Shown piece after piece: positions 26,191-33,452 of a DNA stretch of 60,944 nt. The notes below the pieces were generated by a model. It was not told where the DNA came from, ran no database searches, and saw nothing but the letters and a program-made list of their open reading frames with translations. The position numbers and the translations under genes were made by a program. This DNA comes from Betaproteobacteria bacterium (GTDB taxonomy: Bacteria > Pseudomonadota > Gammaproteobacteria > Burkholderiales > Burkholderiaceae_C). Positions within the stretch are counted from its first letter, which is position 1. Each line of letters opens with the position of its first letter. The stretch is from assembly GCA_947453725.1 (NCBI GenBank), contig CANGHH010000023.1:1-60944 (forward strand), written 5' to 3'.

Positions 26191-26909
26191 GAACCCTGGG
26201 CCTGCTGGGCGGCATGAGCTGGGAATCGACAGCGCTCTACTACCGGCTGATCAACCAGGGCGTGGCGCAGCGACTGGGCGGCCTGCACAGCGCGGCCTTG
26301 CGCCTGCACAGCCTGGACTTCGCGCCGCTGGCCGCGCTGCAGGCCGCCGGCGACTGGGACGCCTGCGCGGCCGAACTGGCCGCCGCGGCAAGCGGGCTGC
26401 GGCGGGCCGGGGCGCAGGCCCTGGTGCTGGCCACCAACACCATGCACAAGCTGGCGGCGCAGATCGAGGCCGAGGGCGGGCTGCCGCTGCTGCACATCGC
26501 CGATGCCTGCGGGCGCGCGCTGCAGGTTGCCGGGGTCACCCATGCCAGCCTGCTCGGAACGCGCTTCACGATGGAAGACGACAGCATCGTGCGCGAGCGC
26601 CTGGTGCAGCGCTACGGCCTGCAAGTCAGCGTGCCGCCGGCTGCCGAGCGCGCGCTGCTGCACCGCGTGATCTACGAGGAACTGTGCCGCGGCATCATCA
26701 ACCCGGCGTCGCGCACGGCGCTGGTGGCACTGATCGACCGGCAACGCCAGGCCGGCGCCCAGGCGGTGATCCTCGGCTGCACCGAGATCAGCCTGCTGAT
26801 CGACGCCGGGTGCAGCCCGCTGCCGGTTTTCGACACCGCCGCCCTGCACGCTGCGGCGGCCGTCGACTGGATGCTCGACACTGGGGTCGAAACACCCGGA
26901 GCCCTGTGA
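26187..26909 (+). CDS. Aspartate/glutamate racemase family protein (YgeA type)
   Basis: A protein of 240 residues. It opens with LGLLGGMSWEST and has ATNTMHK with Thr83 in place of the first catalytic Cys, and LGCTEI with Cys198 as the second. This Thr/Cys pair is the one described for the E. coli YgeA L-aspartate/glutamate-specific racemase; classical racemases have two cysteines. It is PLP-independent and cytosolic. The start overlaps the EamA stop (ATGA) and the end overlaps phzF (TGATG), so the genes are translationally coupled. Confidence 0.92.
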   Translation: MRTLGLLGGMSWESTALYYRLINQGVAQRLGGLHSAALRLHSLDFAPLAALQAAGDWDACAAELAAAASGLRRAGAQALVLATNTMHKLAAQIEAEGGLPLLHIADACGRALQVAGVTHASLLGTRFTMEDDSIVRERLVQRYGLQVSVPPAAERALLHRVIYEELCRGIINPASRTALVALIDRQRQAGAQAVILGCTEISLLIDAGCSPLPVFDTAALHAAAAVDWMLDTGVETPGAL

Positions 26910-27742
26910 TGCAACGCCGCTTCCACCAACTCGACGTCTTCAGCGCGCTGCCGCTGAAGGGCAACCCGCTGGCCGTGGTGCATGACGCGCAAGGCCTGTC
27001 CGACGCGACGATGGCCGCCTTCGCGCGCTGGACGAATCTGTCGGAGACGACTTTCCTGCTGCCGCCCACCGACCCCGGCGCCGATTACCGGGTGCGCATC
27101 TGGACGCCCGGCGACGAACTGCCTTTCGCCGGCCACCCGACGCTGGGCAGCTGCCACGCCTGGCTGGCGGCCGGCGGCCAGCCGCAGCAGGACGGCGTCG
27201 TCGTGCAGGAATGCGGTGTCGGCCTGGTGCGCATCCGCCGCAGCGGTGGCCGCTTGTCGTTTGCGGCACCGCCCCTGCGCCGCAGCGGCCCGCTGGACGC
27301 CGAACTGCGGGCCCGCATCGTCGCCGCCCTGGGCCTCGCGGCCGCCGACGTGCTGCACCACCAGTGGGTCGACAACGGCCCCGGCTGGTGCGCGCTGATG
27401 CTGCGCTCGGCCGCGCAGGTGCTGGCGGTGCAGCCCGACTGGGCGCTGCTCGGCGACCTGAAGCTCGGCCTGGTCGGTGCGCAGGCAGCCGGCGCCGACA
27501 CCGCCTTCGAGGTGCGCGCCTTCGTGCCGGGTCTGGGCGTGCCCGAAGACCCGGTCACCGGCAGCCTGAACGCCGGGCTGGCGCAGTGGTTGATCGGCGC
27601 CGGCCTGGCGCCGGTGGCCTACGTCGCGGCGCAGGGCGCCGCACTGGGCCGCGCCGGGCGCGTCTTCGTCGAGCAGGGCGGCGCCGACATCTGGATCGGC
27701 GGCGACGTGGTCAGCTGCATCGAAGGCACGGTCGAGCTGTGA
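26909..27742 (+). CDS. PhzF-family epimerase/isomerase
   Basis: A protein of 277 residues with the two-lobed PhzF fold signatures: FHQLDVFSALPLKGNPLAVV at the start, NLSETTFL with the catalytic Glu46, the FAGHPTLGSCHAW motif, and EDPVTGSLNAGLAQWL near the C-terminus. PhzF-like enzymes isomerise or epimerise small substrates without cofactor, phenazine synthesis being only one case. No other phenazine genes are here, so phenazine biosynthesis is not implied. The substrate may be an amino-acid derivative, in keeping with the racemase before it. Confidence 0.93.
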   Translation: MQRRFHQLDVFSALPLKGNPLAVVHDAQGLSDATMAAFARWTNLSETTFLLPPTDPGADYRVRIWTPGDELPFAGHPTLGSCHAWLAAGGQPQQDGVVVQECGVGLVRIRRSGGRLSFAAPPLRRSGPLDAELRARIVAALGLAAADVLHHQWVDNGPGWCALMLRSAAQVLAVQPDWALLGDLKLGLVGAQAAGADTAFEVRAFVPGLGVPEDPVTGSLNAGLAQWLIGAGLAPVAYVAAQGAALGRAGRVFVEQGGADIWIGGDVVSCIEGTVEL

Positions 27743-27749
27743 GGGTGCC

Positions 27750-28415
27750 ATGAGCGCCGTGCTCGACCACCTGGTCATCGCCGCGGCCAGCCTGGACCAG
27801 GGTGTCGCCTGGTGCGAGGCCACGCTGGGCGTGACGCCGCTGCCCGGCGGCCAGCACCCGCTGATGGGCACCCACAACCGGCTGCTGAAGATCGCCACGC
27901 CGAACTTTCCCGACGCTTACCTGGAGATCATCGCCATCGACCCCGCCGCCCCGCCGCCGGCCCGCGCGCGCTGGTTCGGGCTGGGCGACGCGGCGCTGCA
28001 GGCCAGCCTGGCTGCCGACGGCCCGCGGCTGATCCACGCAGTGGCGCGCAGCAGCATGCTCGACATGCACCGCTGGGGGCTGATCGCCGTCGGCCGCAAG
28101 CCCGGCGAGCCGGTCAGCGCCAGCCGTGAAACGCCAGCCGGCCAGCTGAGCTGGCAGATCCTGCTGCGCGACGACGGCGCCCTGGACTGCGGCGGTGCGC
28201 TGCCCACGCTGATCCACTGGCAGGGCGTGCACCCGGCCACGCGGATGCCGGATTCGGTCGTCACGCTGCAGGCGCTGACCCTGAACGGCGTCCCGTCGCC
28301 GGCGCGCGACGTGCTGCGGTTGCGCGGTGTCAGCGTCCTGCCGGCGGGCGCGCCGGCCTTGTCGGCGACACTCGCCACCCCCCTGGGTCCTGTCACCTTG
28401 TCCAGCCAACCATGA
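27750..28415 (+). CDS. VOC-superfamily (glyoxalase-like) protein
   Basis: A protein of 221 residues. It starts LDHLVIAAASLDQGVAWCEATLG, a standard VOC opening with a metal-binding His, and has ATPNFPDAYLEIIAIDP with a conserved Glu. The second half is a divergent VOC module (QILLRDDGALDCGGALPTLIHWQG). VOC proteins include dioxygenases, glyoxalases and resistance proteins, and the reaction cannot be assigned from sequence alone. It lies between phzF (7-base gap) and alaX (ATGA overlap). Confidence 0.85.
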   Translation: MSAVLDHLVIAAASLDQGVAWCEATLGVTPLPGGQHPLMGTHNRLLKIATPNFPDAYLEIIAIDPAAPPPARARWFGLGDAALQASLAADGPRLIHAVARSSMLDMHRWGLIAVGRKPGEPVSASRETPAGQLSWQILLRDDGALDCGGALPTLIHWQGVHPATRMPDSVVTLQALTLNGVPSPARDVLRLRGVSVLPAGAPALSATLATPLGPVTLSSQP

Positions 28416-29143
28416 CCGAAGAACTGTTCCGTGAAGAGGCCGGCCTGCTCGAATGCAGCGCCACCGTGGTGGCCATCGACGACGCCGGTGTCGTGCTCGA
28501 CCGCACCGTGTTCTACCCGCTGGGCGGCGGCCAGGCCGGCGACAGCGGCACGCTGACCAGCGCCGACGGCGCCGTGCTGGCCATCGCCGACACCCGCAAG
28601 CACAAGGAAAGGCCGGGCGACATCGCCCATGTGCCGGCCGCCGGCGCCGACCTGTCGGCCTTCGCGCCGGGGACGGTGGTGATGGCGCGCATCGCCGCCG
28701 CGAAGCGGCTGGCCCACCGGCGCTTCCACACCGCGACCCACCTGCTGTGCGCGCTGGTGCCGCACCCGGTGGACGGCTGTTCGATCACCGCCGGCTACGC
28801 GCGCCTGGACTTCCACATGGCCGAGCCGCTGGACAAGGACGCGCTGACCGCCGGCATCGCCCGCCTGGTCGCCGAAGCCCACCCGGTGGGACACCGCTGG
28901 ATCAGCGAGGCCGAACTCGACGCCAACCCGCAGCTGGTCCGCAGCATGAGCGTGCAGCCACCCCGCGGCCTCGGCCGCATCCGCGTGCTGGAGATCGAGG
29001 GCGTCGACCTGCAGCCTTGTGGCGGGACGCACGTGGCCAACACGGCCGAGGTCGGCGACGTGGTGGTCACGAAGATCGAAAAGAAGTCGGCGATGACGCG
29101 CCGCGTCGTGCTGGGCTTTGCCGCCCCGCCGCCGACGGCCTAG
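28412..29143 (+). CDS. Alanyl-tRNA editing protein (AlaX family)
   Basis: A protein of 243 residues homologous to the editing and C-Ala-linked part of alanyl-tRNA synthetase. Zinc ligands are visible: HTATH (His106, His110) and CGGTH (Cys203, His207). The YPLGGGQAGDSGTL segment opens the domain, as in AlaRS. AlaX hydrolyses Ser-tRNA(Ala) or Gly-tRNA(Ala) in trans and so protects translation from misacylation. It is the last gene of the EamA-racemase-PhzF-VOC operon. The convergent cytochrome c' gene ends 3 bases away. Confidence 0.95.
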   Translation: MTEELFREEAGLLECSATVVAIDDAGVVLDRTVFYPLGGGQAGDSGTLTSADGAVLAIADTRKHKERPGDIAHVPAAGADLSAFAPGTVVMARIAAAKRLAHRRFHTATHLLCALVPHPVDGCSITAGYARLDFHMAEPLDKDALTAGIARLVAEAHPVGHRWISEAELDANPQLVRSMSVQPPRGLGRIRVLEIEGVDLQPCGGTHVANTAEVGDVVVTKIEKKSAMTRRVVLGFAAPPPTA

Positions 29144-29146
29144 CCT

Positions 29147-29602
29147 TCAGGGGTTGCGGAAGTCGTCGTGGCAGCTCTTGCAGGCGGCGGCGGCCGGGCC
29201 GAAGGCGGCCTTCAAGGCCTCCAGGTTGTTGCCCTTGGCGGCGACGGCCAGCTTGGCCACTTCGTCCTGCATCTTCTTGGCGGCGGCGTCGAATTTGGCG
29301 CGTTCGGTCCAGACGCTGGCCTTGGGTTGGCCTTTCTCGGTGCCGCTGGTGCCTTCGACGAAGCCGGCGTAGGGCAGCAGGGACAGCTCGCGCGCGATGT
29401 CGGCGTTGGCGGCAGCGGCCGCACCGTCGAAAGGCACGCGGCCCTGCACCATCGCGCCGATGCGGCCGAAGTGCGCGCCCAACAGGGTGAAACCGGCCTT
29501 GCGGTACTTCACCGCGTCTTCGGGTTTCTGGAACTGCGCGGCGGCGGGCAGCGAGGCCAGCAAGGTGGCAGCGGTTGCGGTGGCGATGACAAACGACTTC
29601 AT
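29147..29602 (-). CDS. Cytochrome c' (class II cytochrome c)
   Basis: A protein of 151 residues with a signal peptide (cleavage near LPAAAQF), the four-helix class II cytochrome pattern (KPEDAVKYRKAGFTLLGAHF opening), and the haem motif CKSCH (141-145) near the C-terminus, where class II cytochromes carry it. Cytochrome c' is periplasmic and binds NO, CO or O2. The start at 29602 gives a clean signal peptide; a longer reading frame to 29899 is not credible. It is divergent from cytochrome b561 with 160 bases between, a common pairing, suggesting that the two exchange electrons. Confidence 0.93.
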   Translation of the reverse strand: MKSFVIATATAATLLASLPAAAQFQKPEDAVKYRKAGFTLLGAHFGRIGAMVQGRVPFDGAAAAANADIARELSLLPYAGFVEGTSGTEKGQPKASVWTERAKFDAAAKKMQDEVAKLAVAAKGNNLEALKAAFGPAAAACKSCHDDFRNP

Positions 29603-29762
29603 GCGGGCGATCTCGGGTTGGGTTGCAGGCGACCGTGCGGTCGGCTCGACCGCACCGGCAGTGTACGCACGGCGGCGCGCGGGCCTTCCTGTTTGACCCC
29701 GGGGACCATCTCGATGCACGCCAGGGTTGCGCGCTGGCCCGCGGGCTGCAAAGATCGCGGCC

Positions 29763-30458
29763 ATGTCCAAACCTACCGCGCTGTCTGCCGTCCGCATCTG
29801 GGATCTCCCCTCGCGTCTTTTCCACTGGCTGCTCGCCGCCGCCGTCTTCGGCGCCCTGGGCACCGCCTGGGTCGGCGGCAACGCGATGGTCTGGCACATG
29901 CGCTGCGGCCTGACCGTGCTGGCGCTGCTGCTGTTCCGCGCAGCCTGGGGTTTCGTCGGTGGCCGCTGGTCGCGCTTCGCCAGCTTTCTCTACGCGCCAG
30001 CCACGCTGCAGCGCTACTTGCGCGGCGAGGCGCGGCCCGGCGACCATTTCGACGCCGGCCACAGCCCGCTGGGGGCGCTGTCGGTCTTCGGCCTGCTGGT
30101 CTTGCTGGCGGTGCAGGTGGCCACCGGCCTGGTGGCTGACGACGAGGTCGCCTTCAAGGGGCCCTTGAACCGCTACGTCAGCAACGCCCGCGGCCTGGTG
30201 GCCACCGGCTGGCACGCCGACATCGGCGCCTGGATCCTGCTGGCGCTGGTCGTGCTGCACATCGCGGCCATCGCGTACTACCGCGTGCGCAAGCAGACCG
30301 ACCTGATCAGCCCGATGCTCAGCGGCGACAAGCCCATCCCGCCCGCAGCGGCCGATACGCCGCCCAGCGTCGACCGCGCCGGCACGCGCGTCCTGGCGCT
30401 GGTGATCGGCGCGGTCTGCGCGGCTTTTGCGGTGTGGGTCGCCAGCCTCGGCCTTTGA
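29763..30458 (+). CDS. Cytochrome b561 family membrane protein
   Basis: A protein of 231 residues. It starts VRIWDLPSRLFHWLLA, the classic di-haem b561/NiFe-hydrogenase-b-type opening with a haem-ligand His in the first helix. Further His residues occur in helices 2 (WHMRCG), 3 (FDAGHSPLGAL) and 4 (GWHADIGAWILLALVVLHIAA). A fifth hydrophobic helix ends the protein. It likely transfers electrons between the quinone pool and the adjacent cytochrome c'. Its stop overlaps the next start (TGATG), tying it to the GNAT gene. Confidence 0.92.
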   Translation: MSKPTALSAVRIWDLPSRLFHWLLAAAVFGALGTAWVGGNAMVWHMRCGLTVLALLLFRAAWGFVGGRWSRFASFLYAPATLQRYLRGEARPGDHFDAGHSPLGALSVFGLLVLLAVQVATGLVADDEVAFKGPLNRYVSNARGLVATGWHADIGAWILLALVVLHIAAIAYYRVRKQTDLISPMLSGDKPIPPAAADTPPSVDRAGTRVLALVIGAVCAAFAVWVASLGL

Positions 30459-30967
30459 TGGCGCCTGACTCCTTCGCCCTGGTCGAGGCCCGGGACGCGG
30501 CGCTGATCGCCGCCGCGCGCAGCCTGTTCAGCGAATACGCCAGCACGCTGGGCGTCGACCTCTGTTTCCAGAACTTCGACGCCGAACTGGCTGGCCTGCC
30601 CGGTGAGTACGCAGCCCCGGGGGGCGCCCTGCTGGTGGCCGTCGTCAACGGCGAGCCGGCGGGTTGTGGCGCGCTGCGCGCGCTGCCCGACGTCGATTAC
30701 CCCAATGCCTGCGAGATGAAGCGCCTCTTCGTGCGCAGCGCCTTCCGCCGCACCGGCCTGGGCCGGCAACTGGCCCGGCGCCTGATGGACCTGGCCGCGC
30801 AGGCCGGCTACGACCACATGCTGCTGGACACGCTGGACACCATGGAGACGGCGCGCGAGATGTACGCGTCGCTGGGTTTCGTGGAGATTCCGCCCTACTA
30901 CTTCAACCCGATACCGGGCGCGCACTACCTCAAGGTCGAGCTCGACCCGATGGGCACGGGATGGTGA
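30458..30967 (+). CDS. GNAT-family N-acetyltransferase
   Basis: A protein of 169 residues with the GNAT core: EMKRLFVRSAFRRTGLGRQLARRL contains the acetyl-CoA pyrophosphate loop (R-x-x-G-x-G), followed by the LLDTLDTMETAREMYASLGF strand-helix typical of motif B. The acceptor cannot be predicted. The start at 30458 overlaps the b561 stop, and the stop overlaps the SMP-30 start, so the gene is coupled on both sides. An upstream in-frame codon at 30434 would lie inside b561 and is less likely. Confidence 0.9.
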   Translation: MAPDSFALVEARDAALIAAARSLFSEYASTLGVDLCFQNFDAELAGLPGEYAAPGGALLVAVVNGEPAGCGALRALPDVDYPNACEMKRLFVRSAFRRTGLGRQLARRLMDLAAQAGYDHMLLDTLDTMETAREMYASLGFVEIPPYYFNPIPGAHYLKVELDPMGTGW

Positions 30968-31860
30968 TGGACTGGACCGCGCTGCCGGTCGCGCCCTCGC
31001 TGCTCGGCGAATCGCCGTTCTGGCACCCCGACGAAGCGGCGCTGTACTGGGTCGACATCCCGGGCAAGACGCTGAACCGCTGGCACCCGGAAACCGCCCT
31101 GCACCGCCTGTGGCCCTTGCCGGCCGAGGCTGGTTGCTGCGCCCCGCTGCCTGGCGGTGACCTGCTGCTGGCGATGCGCGACGGCCTGTTCCGCTTCGAC
31201 CCGGCCAGTGGCCGCCGCCAGCTGCTGGCCGGGCCGCCCTACGACCCGCGGGTCGAGCGCTACAACGACGGCAAGGCCGACCCGCAGGGCCGGCTGTGGG
31301 TGGGCACGATCTACGAACCGCGCGACGCGCCGCTGGCCGTGCTGCACCGCTGGTCGGCCGGCAAGTTGGCGAAGATGGCCGGCGGCGTGACGGTCAGCAA
31401 CGGCCTGGCCTTCAGCCCCGACGGCCGCACGATGCTGTGGAGCGACACGCTGGCCCACCGCATCGACGCGCTGGACTTCGACGGCGCCGATGGCAGCCTG
31501 TCGCGCCAGCGCATCTTCGCGCAGTTCCCTCTGAAGATGCGCGGGCAGGACCTGACCACTTATGGCGGTCGGCCCGACGGCGCGGCGATGGATGCCGAGG
31601 GCTGCTGCTGGGTGGCGATGTTCGAAGGCCAGCGTCTGGTTCGCCTGTCGCCCACCGGCGAGCTGCTGCTGTCGATCTCGCTGCCCGTGCGTTGCCCCAC
31701 CATGCCCTGCTTCGGCGGGCTCGATCTGCGCACCCTCTACGTCACCAGCGCGCGCGCCAACCGCCCGCCGGACGAACTGGCGGCGCAGCCGGCGGCCGGC
31801 TGCGTGCTCAGCGCGCGCGTCGAGGTGCCGGGGCTGCCGGTGAACTTCGCCCGCGGATGA
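30967..31860 (+). CDS. SMP-30/gluconolactonase/LRE family protein
   Basis: A protein of 297 residues, a six-bladed propeller of SMP-30 type. The metal-binding residues are recognisable: GESPFWHP (Glu15), RYNDGKADPQGR (Asn/Asp), VSNGLAFSPDG (Asn) and RPDGAAMDAEG (Asp). Such enzymes hydrolyse sugar lactones such as gluconolactone or arabinolactone. I chose the ATG at 30967, which overlaps the previous stop as TGATG; ATG 30961 and GTG 30964 are also in frame. Its stop overlaps glpD (ATGA). Confidence 0.92.
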   Translation: MDWTALPVAPSLLGESPFWHPDEAALYWVDIPGKTLNRWHPETALHRLWPLPAEAGCCAPLPGGDLLLAMRDGLFRFDPASGRRQLLAGPPYDPRVERYNDGKADPQGRLWVGTIYEPRDAPLAVLHRWSAGKLAKMAGGVTVSNGLAFSPDGRTMLWSDTLAHRIDALDFDGADGSLSRQRIFAQFPLKMRGQDLTTYGGRPDGAAMDAEGCCWVAMFEGQRLVRLSPTGELLLSISLPVRCPTMPCFGGLDLRTLYVTSARANRPPDELAAQPAAGCVLSARVEVPGLPVNFARG

Positions 31861-33440
31861 CCGACCGCCTGGACCGCCCCGCGCTGCTGGCGCGGCTGCG
31901 CGAGCCGCGGCGATGGGATCTGGCCGTCATCGGCGGCGGCTCGGTCGGCCTCGGTGTGGCACTGGACGCGGCGGTGCGCGGCCTCAGCGTGGTGCTGATC
32001 GAGTCGCACGACTTCGCCGAAGGCACTTCCTCGCGCTCGACCAAGCTGGCCCACGGTGGCGTTCGCTATTTGGCGCAGGGCGACATCGGCCTGGTCCGCG
32101 AGGCCCTGCACGAACGCGCCGCGCTGCTGGCCAACGCGCCGCACGTGGCGCAGCGCCTGCCTTTCGTGATGCCCGGCTACCACTGGTGGGAACGCGGCTT
32201 CTACGGCGTCGGCCTGAAGGCCTACGACGCGCTGGCCGGCCGCCAGGGCCTGGGGGCCACCGAGTGGTTGAGCACGCGGCGCGCGCTGCAGCTCTTGCCC
32301 GGCGCGCAGCCGAAAGGCCTGTGGGGCGGCGTGCGCTACTGGGACGGCCAATTCGACGACGCCCGCCTGGCCTTGCTGCTGGCGCGCACCGCCGCGGCCC
32401 GCGGCGCGCTGCTGCTGAACCACTGCGCGGTGACCGGGCTGGTCCACGAAGGCGGGCGGGTGCGCGGGCTGGATGTGCGCGATGCCGAGACCGGCGCGAG
32501 CGCCCGCGTCGACGCCCGCTGCGTCGTCAACGCCACTGGCGTCTGGGTCGACGCCGTCCTGGGTCTGGACCGCGTACCGGGCGCGCCGGCCGCGCTGCCG
32601 CTGGTCGCCCCCAGCCAGGGCGTGCACCTGGTCGTCGACCGCGCCTTCCTGCCTGGCAACCATGCGTTGCTGGTGCCCAGGACGGCCGACGGCCGCGTGC
32701 TGTTTGCGGTGCCCTGGCTGGGCAAGACCATCCTGGGCACCACCGACACGCCGCGCCAGGACCTGGCCCGCGAACCCGCGCCCTTTGCCGACGAGGTGGC
32801 CTTCATCCTCGGCGAAGCCGGCCGCTACCTGGCGCGCGCGCCGCGGCGCAGCGACGTCCGTTCGGTGTGGGTCGGCCTGCGCCCGCTGGTCAGACCCCAG
32901 GCGGCGGTCGGCGACAGCAAGGCGATTTCGCGCGGCCATACGGTGCTGGTCGCGCCCTCGGGGCTGGTGACGGTGACCGGCGGCAAGTGGACGACCTACC
33001 GATCGATGGCCGAGGACGTGCTCGACCGCGCGATGGCCGCCGGCCTGCTGCCGCGCCGCGCCGGCGGCGTGACCGCCCGCTTGCCACTGCTGGGCGCGGC
33101 GCCCGGCCGGCCCCTGTCCGAGCCGCCCGGCGAACACCTCTACGGCAGCGAGGCCGCGCTGCTGCGCAGCCTGCCCGGCGTCAGCGACTGGCTGTGGCGC
33201 GACGCCGAGACACAGACCGGTGGCCTCAGCGTGGCGATGGTTCGTTTTGCGGCGCGCTACGAGATGGCGCGCAGCGTCGCCGACGTGCTGGCGCGGCGCT
33301 CGCGCCTGCTGTTCCTGGACGCCGCCGAGGCGGCGCGACAGGCGGACGCCGTGGCCGCGATCCTCGCCGAGGAACTCGGTCAGCCCGTCGAAAGCGGGAA
33401 CTTCAAGGCGCTGGCGGCGCTGTACCTGCGGCTGCCCTGA
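31857..33440 (+). CDS. glpD: Aerobic glycerol-3-phosphate dehydrogenase
   Basis: A protein of 527 residues. The FAD-binding motif DLAVIGGGSVGLGVALDAA is followed by EGTSSRSTKLAHGGVRYL, the signature of GlpD/GlpA enzymes. Further motifs include GTTDTPR, VWVGLRPLVRP and VTGGKWTTYRSMAED, and a C-terminal helical domain. It oxidises sn-glycerol 3-phosphate to dihydroxyacetone phosphate and passes electrons to ubiquinone at the inner membrane. It ends the b561-GNAT-SMP-30 run (ATGA overlap) and converges on dsbD with a 12-base gap. No glpK, glpF or glpR is in the window. Confidence 0.95.
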   Translation: MTDRLDRPALLARLREPRRWDLAVIGGGSVGLGVALDAAVRGLSVVLIESHDFAEGTSSRSTKLAHGGVRYLAQGDIGLVREALHERAALLANAPHVAQRLPFVMPGYHWWERGFYGVGLKAYDALAGRQGLGATEWLSTRRALQLLPGAQPKGLWGGVRYWDGQFDDARLALLLARTAAARGALLLNHCAVTGLVHEGGRVRGLDVRDAETGASARVDARCVVNATGVWVDAVLGLDRVPGAPAALPLVAPSQGVHLVVDRAFLPGNHALLVPRTADGRVLFAVPWLGKTILGTTDTPRQDLAREPAPFADEVAFILGEAGRYLARAPRRSDVRSVWVGLRPLVRPQAAVGDSKAISRGHTVLVAPSGLVTVTGGKWTTYRSMAEDVLDRAMAAGLLPRRAGGVTARLPLLGAAPGRPLSEPPGEHLYGSEAALLRSLPGVSDWLWRDAETQTGGLSVAMVRFAARYEMARSVADVLARRSRLLFLDAAEAARQADAVAAILAEELGQPVESGNFKALAALYLRLP

Positions 33441-33452
33441 GCCGAGCCGGCA

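Noticed and set aside
26909..27742. Phenazine biosynthesis
   Set aside because: Only a PhzF-family protein is present; no other phz genes lie nearby and the family is functionally broad.
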